From the NCBI RefSeq assembly GCF_021631985.1, contig NZ_CP070225.1, positions 2,294,001-2,358,000 of the forward strand: a DNA stretch of 64,000 nucleotides. Direction: 5' to 3'. The position numbers and the translations under genes are program-made. The stretch is from Sandaracinus amylolyticus. Its GTDB lineage: Bacteria > Myxococcota_A > Polyangia > Polyangiales > Sandaracinaceae. Shown here piece after piece: positions 49,342 through 62,129 of the stretch. The number at the start of each line of letters is the position of its first letter. The stretch's first letter is position 1. Under the pieces are notes generated by a model. It was not told where the DNA came from. It saw only the letters and a program-made list of their open reading frames with translations, and made no database searches.

Positions 49342-49719
49342 TCAGCGCCGGCCGAGCGGATCGGTCGGCGCAGGCGGCCCGAGCAGCGCACGCTCGTCGT
49401 CGGTCGGCGGCGGGAGCGCGGCCCGAGCGCGCGGCCGTGCGATCAAGTCGGGGAGATCGAGCGGTGCGTCCGGCTCTCGCGCGGGCGCACGCCGCGGCGG
49501 CGGGCCCATCGCGGCGCGCGACTCGGGAAAGCTGTCGAGCGCTGCGGTCAGCCTGCGCAGCGGGTGCAGCGTGAGCTCTTCCCATGCGGCGCGGATCGCC
49601 GCGCGCTCGTCGGCGTCGGTCGTCTCCTCCGCGAGCTCGCGCAGTCGCTCGGTGATCGCGACCGGGCCACCGCGGGGATCGATGTCGAAGCGCTCGAACG
49701 GGCTCTTCTTGATGGTCAT
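49342..49719 (-). CDS. J-domain-like small protein lacking HPD
   Basis: A 125 aa protein. Its N-terminus SPFERFDIDPRGGPVAITER resembles the beginning of a J domain (NPYEVLGV...). The next helix, ITERLRELAEETTDADERAA, reaches IRAAWEELTLHPLRRLTAALD, like helices II and III. The catalytic HPD of true J proteins is absent. The rest is a Pro/Arg linker and a short acidic tail. ATG 49719 overlaps the stop of the upstream helical gene (ATGA), showing translational coupling. It may be a regulatory J-like protein for the nearby Hsp70; the link is inferred from position and layout. Confidence 0.65.
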   Translation of the reverse strand: MTIKKSPFERFDIDPRGGPVAITERLRELAEETTDADERAAIRAAWEELTLHPLRRLTAALDSFPESRAAMGPPPRRAPAREPDAPLDLPDLIARPRARAALPPPTDDERALLGPPAPTDPLGRR

Positions 49720-50981
49720 CGCGACCTCGCGAGCTTCTCGCGCGCCGCGGGCAGGCGCGTGAGCTCGGGGTGGATCTCCTCGGCGCGCGTGATGTCGCGC
49801 TTCGCGTCCTGCCACGCGTCCGCGGCACGAAGCACCGCGGGCCCTTCGAGCCTCCGCTCGGCGCGCGCGCAGAGCAGATCCGCGAGCACCAGTCGCGCGT
49901 TGCGCAGCGTCGGGCAGAGCTTGTAGCCGCGCTCCGCGAGCCCGATCTGCGCATCGAGCGTCGGCGCGAGCTCGGCGCGGAACACCAGCACCTGCGCGCA
50001 CTGCGCGGCCCACGCGAGCTCCAGCGGATCACGCTGGATGCGCATCGCGAGCGAGTCGCTCGGCTGCTCCATCGGCCGCAGCAAGAGGCGGAGATCGTCC
50101 CACCGGCGCGCCCGATAGAGGTCCCACGCGAAGCGCGGCAGCTCGCGCACCACGAAGCGCTCGACCTCGACCTCCTCGCCCGCCCAGCGCCACACGTCGC
50201 GCGCTCGCTCGAGCACCGACGCGACCTCGATCGGCTTCCACTCGCGCGCCGCGAGCTCCTCGATCTCGATGGTCAGCGGGGTGAGCATCGTGTGCACGAG
50301 ATCGCTGCGCAGCCCGAGCGCGCGATCGCGCGCACGATCGGCGAGCGCGCCCTCCGCGCCCGCGATCGTGATCACGTCCGCGACGCGTCCCAGCACACGC
50401 AGCGCGATCGCCGCGCCGCCGGAGCGCGTCTCGATCCCCTCGCGCGCCATCGCCGCGATCACGTCGAGCCCTCGCAGCGCCGCGGCGTCGACCGCGCGCT
50501 CGACCTCGCTCGACGGGAGCGCGCCTGCGATGACGTCGGTGGCGAGGCCGCGCAGGTACGCGCGCTCGCGCCCGAGCGCGAGCCAGGTCGCGCCGATCAG
50601 CATCAGCGCTCGCTCGAGCGTCTCGCGCGCCGCGCTCGTGCTCACCGCGTCTCGCGCGATCGCGTGCTCGGCGCGCGCGCGATGGAAGAGCGCGAGGTGG
50701 TGCACCAGCGCGGGCGCCCATCCCTCGAGGCGCGAGGGCTCGAGCCGACCGAGCAGGGGCGCCACGTTGCCCGCCTCCGCGGCCGCGATCGCCTGGCTCG
50801 CATCGGGGCGCTCCCGGAGCAGCCGCACCATCCCCGCCGCGCGCGGGTGGAGCGCCTCGGCACCCGGCGCGGCGCGCTCCCAGAGCGACGCGAGCACACG
50901 CTCGTCGTCGATCCGAGAGAGCAACGTCTCGTCCGCCGCGCGCCACACGTCGCGCACTGTATTCGTTGTCACCGTCGGCAC
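49716..50981 (-). CDS. Unknown helical 421 aa protein, possible chaperone-locus partner
   Basis: Not recognised. It is mainly alpha helical and Ala/Arg/Leu-rich, with irregular repeats of about 34-40 residues suggestive of TPR or other solenoid domains (for example GLAERGYKLCPTLRNARLVLADLL near the C-terminus). No signal peptide or motif of catalysis. GTG 50981 is the most likely start. It overlaps the J-like gene by 4 bases (ATGA) and is divergent from the adenylate cyclase gene across a 66-base gap. Possibly a partner of the Hsp70/J-like locus; this is a guess from context. Confidence 0.65.
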   Translation of the reverse strand: MPTVTTNTVRDVWRAADETLLSRIDDERVLASLWERAAPGAEALHPRAAGMVRLLRERPDASQAIAAAEAGNVAPLLGRLEPSRLEGWAPALVHHLALFHRARAEHAIARDAVSTSAARETLERALMLIGATWLALGRERAYLRGLATDVIAGALPSSEVERAVDAAALRGLDVIAAMAREGIETRSGGAAIALRVLGRVADVITIAGAEGALADRARDRALGLRSDLVHTMLTPLTIEIEELAAREWKPIEVASVLERARDVWRWAGEEVEVERFVVRELPRFAWDLYRARRWDDLRLLLRPMEQPSDSLAMRIQRDPLELAWAAQCAQVLVFRAELAPTLDAQIGLAERGYKLCPTLRNARLVLADLLCARAERRLEGPAVLRAADAWQDAKRDITRAEEIHPELTRLPAAREKLARSR

Positions 50982-51047
50982 GCTCGTCGCTATTTACTCG
51001 GCGCGACCATCTCGATAGCATCCGACTCGCCCAAGTCGTTCACCGCG

Positions 51048-52901
<1,854 letters not shown>

Positions 52902-52907
52902 GCGCGC

Positions 52908-53969
52908 TCAGCGCTCGGCGCCCGCGGCGATGCGCGCGAGGATCTCGCCCGCCATCGCGTCGATCGGCACCTCGGCGGCGGCGAGCCCGGCCTCGGCGAC
53001 GCTGCGGGGCATGCCGTAGACGACGCACGTGCTCGCGTCCTCGACGATCAGCTGCGCGCCCGCGGCGACGAGGTCGCGCGCGCCCGCGAGGCCGTCGTTG
53101 CCCATCCCGGTGAGCACGACGCCGAGCACGTCGGCGCCGAACAGCTTGGCGGCGCTGCGGAAGAGCACGTCGACCGAGGGACGGTGCGGCGTCTCGAGCG
53201 GGAGCACGTCGAGCGCGCAGACGGTGCGCTCTCCTTCGCGCACCACCGAGAGGTGCATCCCGGCGCGCGCGATGATCGCGCGGCCGGGGATCAGCTCGAG
53301 CCCGTCGCGCGCCTCCTGCACGTCGAGCACGCTGGTCTCGTTCACGCGCGCCGCGAACGCCTCGGTGTACCCGACCGGCATGTGGAGCACGACCGCGATC
53401 GGCACCGGGAACGACGCGGGCAGCGCGGCGAGGACGCGGGTGATCGCGCGCGGGCCGCCGGTGGACGCGCCGAGCGCGAGGAGCTTGGTGCGCGTGTGGC
53501 GGGGCAGGGCGAAGGGCGCCGCAGGCGTGACGGGCGGGGTCGCGGACGCCGGATGGACCTTCGCTTCCGCGGCGAGGAGCACGGCGCGCTCGACCGCGCC
53601 CGCGAGCTCGTAGAGACGCTCGGTGGCGAGTGCGGTCGGCTTCTCGATCGCGGTGATCGCGCCTGCCTCGAGCGCTCGCACGACGAGATCGCTCTCGGAC
53701 GCCGAGCTGCTCACCACGACGACGCGCGGCGCGTCGACGGGCGGCATCGCCGCGAGCACGCCGAGCCCGTCGAGGTTCGGCATGACGAGATCGAGCGTGA
53801 TGACGTCGGGGCGCAGCGTCGCGATCTTCTCGAGCGCGTCGATGCCGTCGCGCGCGGTGTCGACGACCTCGATCGCGGTGCTGCGCGAGAGCACGTCGCG
53901 CAGGACCTTCCGCGCGAACGCGGAGTCGTCGCACACGAGCACGCGGACCGGACGGCGCGGAGCGCTCAT
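52908..53969 (-). CDS. cheB: Chemotaxis response regulator methylesterase
   Basis: Protein-glutamate methylesterase/glutamine deamidase of 353 aa. The receiver domain (1-120) has CDDSAFARK and phosphoacceptor Asp60 in VITLDLVMPNLDG. A Pro/Ala-rich linker follows. The esterase domain has GASTGGPRAI with Ser169, LHMPVGY with His196 and GMGNDG near the third catalytic residue. It demethylates the receptor and resets adaptation. ATG 53969 overlaps the cheR stop by 4 bases. It is the last gene of the chemosensory operon. Confidence 0.96.
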   Translation of the reverse strand: MSAPRRPVRVLVCDDSAFARKVLRDVLSRSTAIEVVDTARDGIDALEKIATLRPDVITLDLVMPNLDGLGVLAAMPPVDAPRVVVVSSSASESDLVVRALEAGAITAIEKPTALATERLYELAGAVERAVLLAAEAKVHPASATPPVTPAAPFALPRHTRTKLLALGASTGGPRAITRVLAALPASFPVPIAVVLHMPVGYTEAFAARVNETSVLDVQEARDGLELIPGRAIIARAGMHLSVVREGERTVCALDVLPLETPHRPSVDVLFRSAAKLFGADVLGVVLTGMGNDGLAGARDLVAAGAQLIVEDASTCVVYGMPRSVAEAGLAAAEVPIDAMAGEILARIAAGAER

Positions 53970-54775
53970 GACGACACGCCGTAGAGGAACACGCCCCCGC
54001 GCTCCACGCACCGGAAGACGCTGCCGAACCGGAGCAGCGACTCCGACGCGCCGATCAGCAGCTCACCGCCCGGCTCGAGCGCGCGGGCGAGCGATCCCGC
54101 GACCCGCTGGATGCGCGCGTCGTCGAAGTAGATGAGCACGTTGCGGCAGACGATCGCATCGAAGCGCCCGAGCGCCGCGATGGCCGCCTCGTCGGCGAGG
54201 TTCACGCGTCGCCAGTCGATGCGCGCGCGCAGTCGCTCGTCGACGAGCGCGCGATCGTGCTCGACGCGGATCCACGGCGGCATGCCCTCGGGCACGGCGC
54301 GGTGCGCGCGCCGGGTGTGCTCGCCGCGTCGCGCGCGATCGAGCGCACGCGCGCTGATGTCCGTCGCGACCAGCTCGACGCGATCGAGCACGCCGGCGCG
54401 ATCGAGCAGGATCGCGATGCTGATCGGCTCTTCGCCGGTCGCACACGCGGCCGACCAGATGCGCACGCGCTCGCCGCGTCGCGCGCGCGCGACGAGCGGC
54501 TCGATCAGCACCTCGAGGCCGCGCGCCTCGCGGAAGAAGTACGTCTCGCCGACGACCAGCGCTTCGATCACGCGGTCGAGCACCTCGCACTCGGGGTCGT
54601 CGTAGCGGAGCGCGTAATAGAGCTCGAGGAGCGTGGGGTAGCCCTCCTCGGCCGCGTGGTCGGTCAGCTTCTGCTCGAACAGATCGCGGTCGCGATCGGA
54701 GTAGTGCAGCCCGGTGCGCTCTTCGACGAGCCGGGCGAGCAGCGTCAGGACCTGCGACGGAGCGCGCTCGGTCAT
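53966..54775 (-). CDS. cheR: Chemotaxis protein methyltransferase
   Basis: SAM-dependent glutamate methyltransferase of 269 aa that methylates chemoreceptors. The N-terminal helical region has TGLHYSDRDRDLFEQKL. The SAM-binding motif [22 protein letters not shown] and FDAIVCRNVLIYFD are typical. ATG 54775 overlaps the HEAT-repeat gene stop (ATGA). It works with cheB in receptor adaptation. There is no C-terminal TPR extension, unlike some myxobacterial CheR proteins. Confidence 0.96.
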   Translation of the reverse strand: MTERAPSQVLTLLARLVEERTGLHYSDRDRDLFEQKLTDHAAEEGYPTLLELYYALRYDDPECEVLDRVIEALVVGETYFFREARGLEVLIEPLVARARRGERVRIWSAACATGEEPISIAILLDRAGVLDRVELVATDISARALDRARRGEHTRRAHRAVPEGMPPWIRVEHDRALVDERLRARIDWRRVNLADEAAIAALGRFDAIVCRNVLIYFDDARIQRVAGSLARALEPGGELLIGASESLLRFGSVFRCVERGGVFLYGVSS

Positions 54776-57126
54776 CGGCGTGCGAGCCCGTGCGCCGCGA
54801 ACCGACGCACCTCGGCGTCGGGATCGCGCGAGAAGGCGCGCTCGAGCTGTGCGGCGGCATCCCGCGGCGCGATCGCTGCGAGCGCCGCTGCGGCTGCGCG
54901 GCGCGCCTCGACCGAGGTCGTCGCGAGCGCGACGCCGAGCGCGGCCCGGGCGTCCTCGCGGTCCATGCGCGCGAGCGCGGCCGTGAGGCGCGACGCGGTC
55001 GTGGCGTCGGCGTCCTCGAGCACCTCGAGCATCGCGGGGATGCGCCCCTTCGCCGGCGTCGAGAGCGCGGCGAGCGTGAGCTCTCGGAGCGGCTCCTCGC
55101 GATCGAGCTCGATCAGCGCGCGCGTGGTCTCGCGCCCGGCGCGCGTGGCGAGCACGCCGAGCGCCGCAGCGCGCGTCTCGGAATCCCCGGTGCGGACGGC
55201 GCGCACGAGCGCAGCGAGCACGTCGTCGCCGTCGAGCGAGCCGAGCGACGAGAGCGCGATGATGCGCGTCGCGGGATCGGGGTCGTCGCTCGCGGCGAGC
55301 AACGTCGCGCGCGCCTCGGGCGGTCGCGTGATGCCGAGCCCCACCAGCGCGGCGCGGCGCAGGTCGGGGTCCGAAGCGCCGGCGGCGTCGAGCAGCGCAC
55401 GCGCCGCGCGCTCGCCGGGCAGCCGCGCGAGCGCGTCGATGACCGCGATGCGGACCTGGCCCGCGGGATCTCCGAGGTGCGCGACGAGGACGTCGATCGC
55501 GGTGGTCGCGCCGAGCCGGCCGAGCGCCTGGCATGCGAAGTAGCGCGGCCACGGCGCCTCGTCGTCGAGCGCCTCGATCAGGCGCGCGACGATCTCGTCG
55601 GTCCGTCGCACGTCGCCGAGCGCGCGCAGCGCCGCGGCGCGGACGCGGGGGCGCGGGCTGCGGGTGGCATCGAGCAGCGCGGTGAGCGCCTGCGGGTCCT
55701 CGACGTACGCGAGGCTCGAGAGCGCGAGCTCGGCGATGCGATCGTCGGGTGCGGCCACCGCCTCGAGCAGCGGGGCGAGCGCGCTCGGCCAGCCGAAGTA
55801 TCCGAGGAGGCGCAGCGCGGCGCGGCGGACGCGCGGATCTGCGTCGCGCGTCGCGGCGATCGTGAGCGGCTCGGTCGACGTGTCGCCGAGCGCCTGGATC
55901 GCGGCGAGGGCGGCCTGCGCGACCCGCGCGTCGGGATCGGCGACGAGCTCGAAGAGGCGCGGCACCACGTCGGTGCTCCCGGTGCGCATGAGCGTCGCGC
56001 ACGCGATCGCGCGGACGTCCGGCCGGGGATCGTCGAGGCACGACGCGATCGCGGCGGCGTACTCCGGCCGCGCGCCGAGCTGCGGCAACACCAGCGCGCG
56101 CAGCTCGCTCGACATCCGCGGCAGCGCGTCGACGACGCTGCGCTCCGCGGCGCGACCGAGGCCCGCGAGCGCCTCTGCCGCGGCCCGCACGACCCGCGGG
56201 TCGTCGTCGCCGAGCAGATCGATCAGCGGGGACGCGCCGTCGTCGTCCTCCAGCCAGCCGAGCACGCGAGCGAGTGCGACGCGTCCTTCCACGTCGCTGC
56301 CCGCGAGCGCCTGGGCGACGTGCCCCGCCGCGCCCTCGTGCTCCGCGAGCTCGCTCCGGATCGCGGCGAGCGCGCCCGGGGCCGCGCCGAACCGCTCGCG
56401 CAGCCGATCGACCGCCTCGACCAGCGCGATCGCCGCGATGCGCGCCATCGACGTGCTGCGGCCGACGAGGCGCCGCGCGAGGGCGCTCACCGCCGCGATG
56501 TCGCCATGTCGCGCGAGGGCGCGCGCGGCCTCGGGGCCGCAGAGCGGATCGTCGACGAGCCGCTCGAGCGGAGGGATCGCACGCGCATCGCCCGATCGCG
56601 CGAGCACGTCGATCGCGGGGTACACGCGGAAGAACCGCCCGCTCCCCGCGGCCTCGATCACGGCGTCGAGCCCGGCGCCGCTGCCGATCCGACCGAGCGC
56701 TTCGAGCGCGGCGACCGCGACGTTGTCGTCGGGATCCGAGACGCGCTCCGCGATCGTCGGCACGGCGACCGTGCTGCGGCGTCGCCCGAGGACCTGCAGC
56801 GCGTCGCACACCACCGCGGGCGGCGAGCCGTGAGCGAGCGCGAGCATCGCGTCGTCGACGCTCCCGCTCGACGCGGAGAGCGCATCCACCGCCGCGGCGA
56901 GGCGCGCCTCGCGATCGCGCCTGCTCCTCAGGATCTCGACCAGCGGTGCGATCGCGACGTGCCCCGCGCGCGCGAGCGCCGCGACCGCCGCGCGCCGCAC
57001 CGGCCACGTCGGCGCATCGAGGCACGCGACGAGCTCACCCAGCGTCGCGGGCAGGCGCGACGCCAGCTCGTCGACCTCGGCCGCGCGCGCGCGATCGCTG
57101 GCCGAGAGCGCGAGACGAGAGGTCAC
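54772..57126 (-). CDS. HEAT/PBS-lyase-like repeat protein of the chemosensory operon
   Basis: An alpha-solenoid of 784 aa composed of about 20-25 HEAT repeats from about residue 25 to the C-terminus. Units such as [30 protein letters not shown] and [28 protein letters not shown] have the Pro/Asp-x-Asp-x-x-Val-Arg-Ala signature. It is cytosolic, without membrane segments. It overlaps mcp and cheR by 4 bases each, so it belongs to the same operon. In Myxococcus xanthus Che7, a HEAT-type protein (Cpc7) couples the chemosensory system to a desaturase. This protein may be a comparable scaffold or output adaptor; that is inferred from architecture and position. Confidence 0.9.
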   Translation of the reverse strand: MTSRLALSASDRARAAEVDELASRLPATLGELVACLDAPTWPVRRAAVAALARAGHVAIAPLVEILRSRRDREARLAAAVDALSASSGSVDDAMLALAHGSPPAVVCDALQVLGRRRSTVAVPTIAERVSDPDDNVAVAALEALGRIGSGAGLDAVIEAAGSGRFFRVYPAIDVLARSGDARAIPPLERLVDDPLCGPEAARALARHGDIAAVSALARRLVGRSTSMARIAAIALVEAVDRLRERFGAAPGALAAIRSELAEHEGAAGHVAQALAGSDVEGRVALARVLGWLEDDDGASPLIDLLGDDDPRVVRAAAEALAGLGRAAERSVVDALPRMSSELRALVLPQLGARPEYAAAIASCLDDPRPDVRAIACATLMRTGSTDVVPRLFELVADPDARVAQAALAAIQALGDTSTEPLTIAATRDADPRVRRAALRLLGYFGWPSALAPLLEAVAAPDDRIAELALSSLAYVEDPQALTALLDATRSPRPRVRAAALRALGDVRRTDEIVARLIEALDDEAPWPRYFACQALGRLGATTAIDVLVAHLGDPAGQVRIAVIDALARLPGERAARALLDAAGASDPDLRRAALVGLGITRPPEARATLLAASDDPDPATRIIALSSLGSLDGDDVLAALVRAVRTGDSETRAAALGVLATRAGRETTRALIELDREEPLRELTLAALSTPAKGRIPAMLEVLEDADATTASRLTAALARMDREDARAALGVALATTSVEARRAAAAALAAIAPRDAAAQLERAFSRDPDAEVRRFAAHGLARR

Positions 57127-59675
57127 GCTCGCCCCGTGCCGCGATGGACGCCGCTCGGAGGGCCCCCCGTGTCGGTGGAGATCCCCGACGCGAGCGCCGA
57201 GGCCGTCTCGGTCTGTTCCGCGACCAGCTCGCGCACCCGTGCGACGCGCTCCGCGATGTCCGATGCGCCCGTCGCGAGCGTGCGCAGCCCCGTCGCCTGC
57301 TGCGCGGTGACCCCGACGATCTCCCGCGCGCGCTCGCGCATCGCGGCGAGCTCCTTCGCGACGCCCGAGCTCACGCCCCCCTGCTCCACGACGGCGCGCG
57401 CCACGGTGGTGATGTCTCGGCTCTGTCGCGTGGCCGTCGCGGCGAGGTCCTCGAGCGCGCGGCTCTGCTCCTCGACGGCCCGCGCGGTCTGCTTGGCGAT
57501 GCGCCGCACGTCGTCGCCCGCCCGCGCGAGCGAGGAGGTCGCCGTGCTCTGCTCCGACGTCGCGCGCGTGATCGACTGCGCGAGCCGCGCGACCTCCCGC
57601 GCCGTCGTCTCGATCTCCTTCGCGGCGCGCGCCTGCTCGTCGAGGGCGCGCGCGCTCTGCACCGCGTCCTTGCGGGCCGCGTCCATCGCCTTGGCGATCT
57701 CGCTCGCGCCCTGCGCCTGCTCGCCGAGCGCGGTGATCGTCCGATGGGTCGCCGTCGCGACCTCGGCCGCCGCGGCCGCCGCGGTGGTGACCGCCTTGGC
57801 CTGCTCCGCCATCGCACCGGTCGTTCGCTGGGCGAGCCCGCGCAGTCGATTCGCCCCGCTCGCGAGCTGGGTCGACGCTGCCGCCTGCTCCTGCGCGGCG
57901 ATCGCGACCTGCTCGGCGGTCGTCGTGAGCTGGGCGTTCGCGCGCACCACGTCGCGGAGGCGCCGCGCCTGGTCGGCGGTCGCCTCGGAGGTCTGGCGCG
58001 CCATCTTCCGCATCTCGTTCGCGTCGCGCGTGAGCGTCTGCGTCGCCTGGACCTGCTCCTCGGCCGCGCTCGCGATCGTGCGCGCGTGCTCGCTGGTTCG
58101 CTGGGTCGCGCCGACGACCGCCTGCACCGCGCTCGTCTGATCCGCGGCGCCTCGCGCGAGGTCGCGCACGCCGCCGCCGAGCTCCTCGATCCCGGAGAGG
58201 ATCGTGGTGAGCGCGCGCTCGGCGTCGCTCGAGAGCGCGGCGCCGTCGTCGGCGGCGCGCAGGCCGTCGGCCGACGAGGTCACCGCGTCGCGCGCCGTGC
58301 TCTGGAGCAGGCGAACGATCTTCGCGATGTCCGCGCTCGCCGCCGCGGCGCGATCGGCGAGCGCGCGGATCTCCTCGGCGACGACCGCGAACCCCCGACC
58401 GTGCTCGCCCGCACGCGCCGCCTCGATGCTCGCGTTGAGCGAGAGCAGGTTCGTGCGATCCGCGATGACGTTGATGGTCTGCACGATGTCGCCGATCTCC
58501 TCGGCGCGACGGCCCATCTCCTTCACCACGCCCGCCGACTCCGCGATCGAGCTCCGGATCCGGCCCAGCCCCGCGATCGACTTCGCGACCGTGGCGCCTC
58601 CCTCGCGCGCCGCAGTGCCCACGCGATCGGCGGTGATGCGCGCGCCCTCGGCGATCTGCGCCATGCGGCGCGTCGAGGTCTCGAGCTGTCCCGCCACCGT
58701 CGCACTGGTCTCGGCGAGCTGCTCGATCTGCTCCGCGCCGCGCGCGGCGAGCTGCGCGGTGCGCGCGAGCTGCTCGATCGCGCTCGCGCTCGCGTCGACG
58801 ACGCTCGCGTTCTTCTGCGCGGTCGCCGCGACCTCCTCGACCGACGACGCGGTCTCGTTCGTGTTCGAGGCCACGTTCGCCGCGGACTCCTGCAGCGCGC
58901 GCGCGTGCTCGGCGGTGCTCCGGATCGAGCGCGCGAGCTCCTCGGTCGTCGTGCTCGTCTGGTCGATCGACGTCGCCATGTCGGCCGTGTCGCGCGCGAC
59001 CGCGGCGAGCGCGTCGCCGATCGACGCGACGGTCGTGCTGACCTCGCCGATCCGCGCGCCGACGCCGCGCGCATCGGCGGCGAGCCTCGTGATCCCGGCC
59101 GACATCTCGGCCGCGGTCGCGGCGACCTCCTCGACCGACGTCGCGCTCGTCTGCCCGCGCGACGTCAGGTCCGCCACCGTCGCGCTGGTCTCGGTGGCGC
59201 TCGCGAGCAGCTGCTCGCTCGCCGCCGCGAGCTCCTGGGCATCGCTCGCCACGGCCTTCACCGAGCGCGCGGTCTGCTCGAGCGTCGTCGCGGTGCCGTC
59301 CGCCGACTGCGCGAGCGTCCCGGCGTCCGCCTCGACCTTGCGCACCGACGCCGCGACCTCGGACAAGCCGCTCGCCGTCTCGTCACCGTTCTTCTGGAGC
59401 ACGCGCGCGATGTCGCCGACGCTCCCCTGCGACCGCGAGAGCTCCTCCGCCGACACCGAGACGCTCTCGATGCTGGTGGCGATCGACTCGATCGCGACCC
59501 GCACCTGCTCGCCCGCCGTCGCTCGCTCGCGCCCCGCGCCCGCGATGTCCCCGGCCGCCGCCTCGATGCTCTGCGCGAGCTCCGAGGTCTCCTCGAGAGC
59601 GCGCGCGATCGAGCCGATCTGCCCGAGCGCGTCCGCGACGTGCGAGGTCCCCTGATCCGTGTGCTCATTCGCCAT
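57123..59675 (-). CDS. Soluble methyl-accepting chemotaxis protein
   Basis: Cytoplasmic chemoreceptor of 850 aa with no transmembrane segment. It is nearly all Ala/Ser/Thr/Glu-rich coiled coil. The CheA/CheW-binding hairpin tip is near 385-440: [34 protein letters not shown] and [15 protein letters not shown]. No periplasmic or PAS domain is seen, so the signal is intracellular or comes through another protein. The long helical stretch on both sides is unusually long. ATG 59675 overlaps the cheW end by 11 bases. Confidence 0.95.
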   Translation of the reverse strand: MANEHTDQGTSHVADALGQIGSIARALEETSELAQSIEAAAGDIAGAGRERATAGEQVRVAIESIATSIESVSVSAEELSRSQGSVGDIARVLQKNGDETASGLSEVAASVRKVEADAGTLAQSADGTATTLEQTARSVKAVASDAQELAAASEQLLASATETSATVADLTSRGQTSATSVEEVAATAAEMSAGITRLAADARGVGARIGEVSTTVASIGDALAAVARDTADMATSIDQTSTTTEELARSIRSTAEHARALQESAANVASNTNETASSVEEVAATAQKNASVVDASASAIEQLARTAQLAARGAEQIEQLAETSATVAGQLETSTRRMAQIAEGARITADRVGTAAREGGATVAKSIAGLGRIRSSIAESAGVVKEMGRRAEEIGDIVQTINVIADRTNLLSLNASIEAARAGEHGRGFAVVAEEIRALADRAAAASADIAKIVRLLQSTARDAVTSSADGLRAADDGAALSSDAERALTTILSGIEELGGGVRDLARGAADQTSAVQAVVGATQRTSEHARTIASAAEEQVQATQTLTRDANEMRKMARQTSEATADQARRLRDVVRANAQLTTTAEQVAIAAQEQAAASTQLASGANRLRGLAQRTTGAMAEQAKAVTTAAAAAAEVATATHRTITALGEQAQGASEIAKAMDAARKDAVQSARALDEQARAAKEIETTAREVARLAQSITRATSEQSTATSSLARAGDDVRRIAKQTARAVEEQSRALEDLAATATRQSRDITTVARAVVEQGGVSSGVAKELAAMRERAREIVGVTAQQATGLRTLATGASDIAERVARVRELVAEQTETASALASGISTDTGGPPSGVHRGTGRA

Positions 59676-60102
59676 CGAGCCGCTCCTCGCCGACCACCCG
59701 GTCGAGATCGATCAGCATCACCATCCGCCCCGCGATCTGCGCGATCGCGCGGACGAGCCCCGCGCTCTGGGCCGCCACCATCGGAGGCGGCGGCTTGAGC
59801 TGCTCGGGCGCCAGGCGCGCGACCTCGCGCGCCGAGTCGACGAGGAGCGCGACCGCGCGCTCCCCGCGCTGCGCGACGACGACGCGCGTGTCGATCGTCC
59901 GCTCGCGCATCGGTGCGCCGAAGCGAACGCGCAGATCGACCACGGGCACGACGCGCCCCCGGACCTGCACGATCCCCGCGACGTGCGCCGCCGCGTTGGG
60001 GACCGGCGTCGCGCCTTCGTAGGACTCCATCTGGAGCACCTCGTCGGCGGCGATCGCGTACTCCGCGTCGCCGACGCGGAAGAGCACGTGCAGCGCGCTC
60101 AC
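59665..60102 (-). CDS. cheW: CheW coupling protein
   Basis: Small chemotaxis adaptor of 145 aa that links receptor and CheA. Conserved CheW features are [43 protein letters not shown] and [19 protein letters not shown] 60102 overlaps the cheA stop (GTGA), and its end overlaps the mcp start by 11 bases. Its translation is coupled to both neighbours. Confidence 0.93.
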   Translation of the reverse strand: MSALHVLFRVGDAEYAIAADEVLQMESYEGATPVPNAAAHVAGIVQVRGRVVPVVDLRVRFGAPMRERTIDTRVVVAQRGERAVALLVDSAREVARLAPEQLKPPPPMVAAQSAGLVRAIAQIAGRMVMLIDLDRVVGEERLDGE

Positions 60103-62129
60103 GTCCGCACCTCGCTCGTCTCGCCGGAGATCCGCGAGAGCGCGACGAGATCGACGACCAAGGTCGGTCGCCCATCGCCGAGATCGGTCGCGCCGGTCAC
60201 GCCGGGGACTCGCAACAGCGGATCTTCGAGCGGCCTCACCACGACCTCCTGCTGTCCGAGCGTGCGATCGATCGCGAACGCGATCGCGTCGCCGTCACGA
60301 CGTACGACGAGCGCCTTGGGGCGCTCGGGATCCGCGCTCGCGAGGCCGAGCGTCCGATCGAGCCTCACCAGCGGCACTGCCTCACCGCGCCGCTGGATCA
60401 GCGCGATCGTCGACCCAGCGCCGGTGCGCGGCGGCGCCGAGACCTGCGTCGGATCGATCTCGATGATCTCGTCGATGCTCGCCATCGGCACGACGAAGCG
60501 CTGCGACCCGCACTCGAACGTGAGCACGTCGACGATCGAGAGCGTGAGCGGCACGCGCGCGACGATCGTGGTGCCGCGCCCCGGCGTGGTCGTCATCGAG
60601 AGATCGCCGCCGAGCTCTTCGACGACGATCCGTCGCACGACGTCCATGCCGATGCCGCGCCCGCTCGTCGTGCTCACCTGATCGCGTGTCGAGAGCCCGG
60701 GCCGGCAGAGCAGCTGCAACAGCGCGGCGTCGGTGGTGGGGACCTCCACGCCCGCGCGCGCCGCGACGCGCGCCGCGTCGATGCCGCGGCCGTCGTCCTG
60801 CACCACGAGCGCGACCTGTCCGGTGCCACGCGTCTCGAACGTCACGCGCAGGAGGCCTTCCTCGGGCTTGCCCGCCCGCCGGCGCTCGTCGGGCGCCTCG
60901 ATCGCGTGATCGACGGCGTTCCTCACGAGATGAACGAGCGCGGGGAAGAGCCGCTCCGCGACCGCTTTGTCGAGCTCGGTACGCCCCGCGTCGACCTCGA
61001 GCCGCACGGCCTTGCCCGTCGCCTTGCGCAGGCCGCGCACGACGAGCGGCACCCGCTCGAGCACCTCGCTCGCGGGCACCATCCGCAGCTGCAGCACGGC
61101 GGCGCGCATGTCGCGCAGCTGCCGCGACTGCTCGCGCAGCACGATCTGCAGGCCCCGCACGTCGGTGCCGCGCGAGGCGAGCACCGCGATCTCCCGCGCG
61201 AGCACGCCGCGCGAGATCACGAGCTGCGCCAGCCGCTCCAGCGCCTCGTCGAGCCGCGCGACATCGACGCGCACCACGCCGCGCCGCTGCACGTCGTCGC
61301 GCTCTTCGTCGTGGAGCTCGGGGACGGGCACCACGGCCGGCTCGGGCGCCGGCGCGCTCGTCCCGGGCTCGCCGACGACGTCGATCGATCCGACGTCGAC
61401 GCCGACCTCGCGCGCGACGTCCTCGTCGGAGGCGCGCGTGAGCACGAGCAGCGCGAACGTCAGCGCCGCCGGTGCCTCCGCGCTGCGCGGCGCCGACACC
61501 GGGACGACCTTCACGATCTCCGAGACGACGCCGAGCCGCTCACGGACGGTGTTGATGTTCGTCCCCGCGGCCGCGCGCTCGGGAGAGGGCGCGAAGCGCA
61601 CGCAGAGCGCGCGGCGGCCGCTCGCGATCCCCCGCTCGAGCGCGTCTCGCTCGAACGCCGCGATCTTCGCGTTCACGGCGGGGTCGAGCGCGAGGCCGCT
61701 CGTGGTGCGCGCGACCGGCGCCGGCGTGCGGACCTCGTCGAGCGTGTCGAGCGCGGCGAGCAACGGCCCGGGCGGCGCCGGAACCGGATGACCGCTCGCG
61801 AGCGCGCGCACGCGCTGCTCGATCGCGGCGACCGCCTGCAGCATCACGTCGATCGCGCCCTCGGGCAGCTGTCCTCCCGCGCGATCCGCGGCGCGCAGCG
61901 AGGCCTCCATGCGGTGCGCGATCGCGACGATCGGATCCACGCCGACCATCGCCGAGAGCCCCTTGATCGTGTGCAGTGCGCGGAAGAGCTCGCGCACCGC
62001 GCGCAGCGTCGGCTCGCCCGCGCGCAGCGCCGCGTCGAGCGCCAGGAGCTGGGTGTTCGCGTTGGCGAGGTGCTCGTCGACCTCGTCGAGGTATGCGTCG
62101 AGGAACTCGCGGAGATCGACGCGGCTCAC
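60099..62129 (-). CDS. cheA: Chemotaxis histidine kinase CheA
   Basis: Kinase of the chemosensory array, 676 aa. The N-terminal HPt domain has the phosphorylated His53 in HTIKGLSAM. A variable linker and a dimerisation domain follow. The ATPase domain has NAVDHAIE, DDGRGID, GRGIGMDVV and GRGTTI. The C-terminal CheW-like domain contains FVVPMASIDEIIEID. GTG 62129 overlaps cheY by 4 bases (GTGA). The kinase phosphorylates CheY (and CheB). Confidence 0.96.
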   Translation of the reverse strand: MSRVDLREFLDAYLDEVDEHLANANTQLLALDAALRAGEPTLRAVRELFRALHTIKGLSAMVGVDPIVAIAHRMEASLRAADRAGGQLPEGAIDVMLQAVAAIEQRVRALASGHPVPAPPGPLLAALDTLDEVRTPAPVARTTSGLALDPAVNAKIAAFERDALERGIASGRRALCVRFAPSPERAAAGTNINTVRERLGVVSEIVKVVPVSAPRSAEAPAALTFALLVLTRASDEDVAREVGVDVGSIDVVGEPGTSAPAPEPAVVPVPELHDEERDDVQRRGVVRVDVARLDEALERLAQLVISRGVLAREIAVLASRGTDVRGLQIVLREQSRQLRDMRAAVLQLRMVPASEVLERVPLVVRGLRKATGKAVRLEVDAGRTELDKAVAERLFPALVHLVRNAVDHAIEAPDERRRAGKPEEGLLRVTFETRGTGQVALVVQDDGRGIDAARVAARAGVEVPTTDAALLQLLCRPGLSTRDQVSTTSGRGIGMDVVRRIVVEELGGDLSMTTTPGRGTTIVARVPLTLSIVDVLTFECGSQRFVVPMASIDEIIEIDPTQVSAPPRTGAGSTIALIQRRGEAVPLVRLDRTLGLASADPERPKALVVRRDGDAIAFAIDRTLGQQEVVVRPLEDPLLRVPGVTGATDLGDGRPTLVVDLVALSRISGETSEVRT

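Noticed and set aside
54790-59798. Two long plus-strand frames opposite the HEAT and mcp genes
   Set aside because: Repetitive Ala/Arg/Glu shadows of the repeat proteins; the minus frames have domain evidence.
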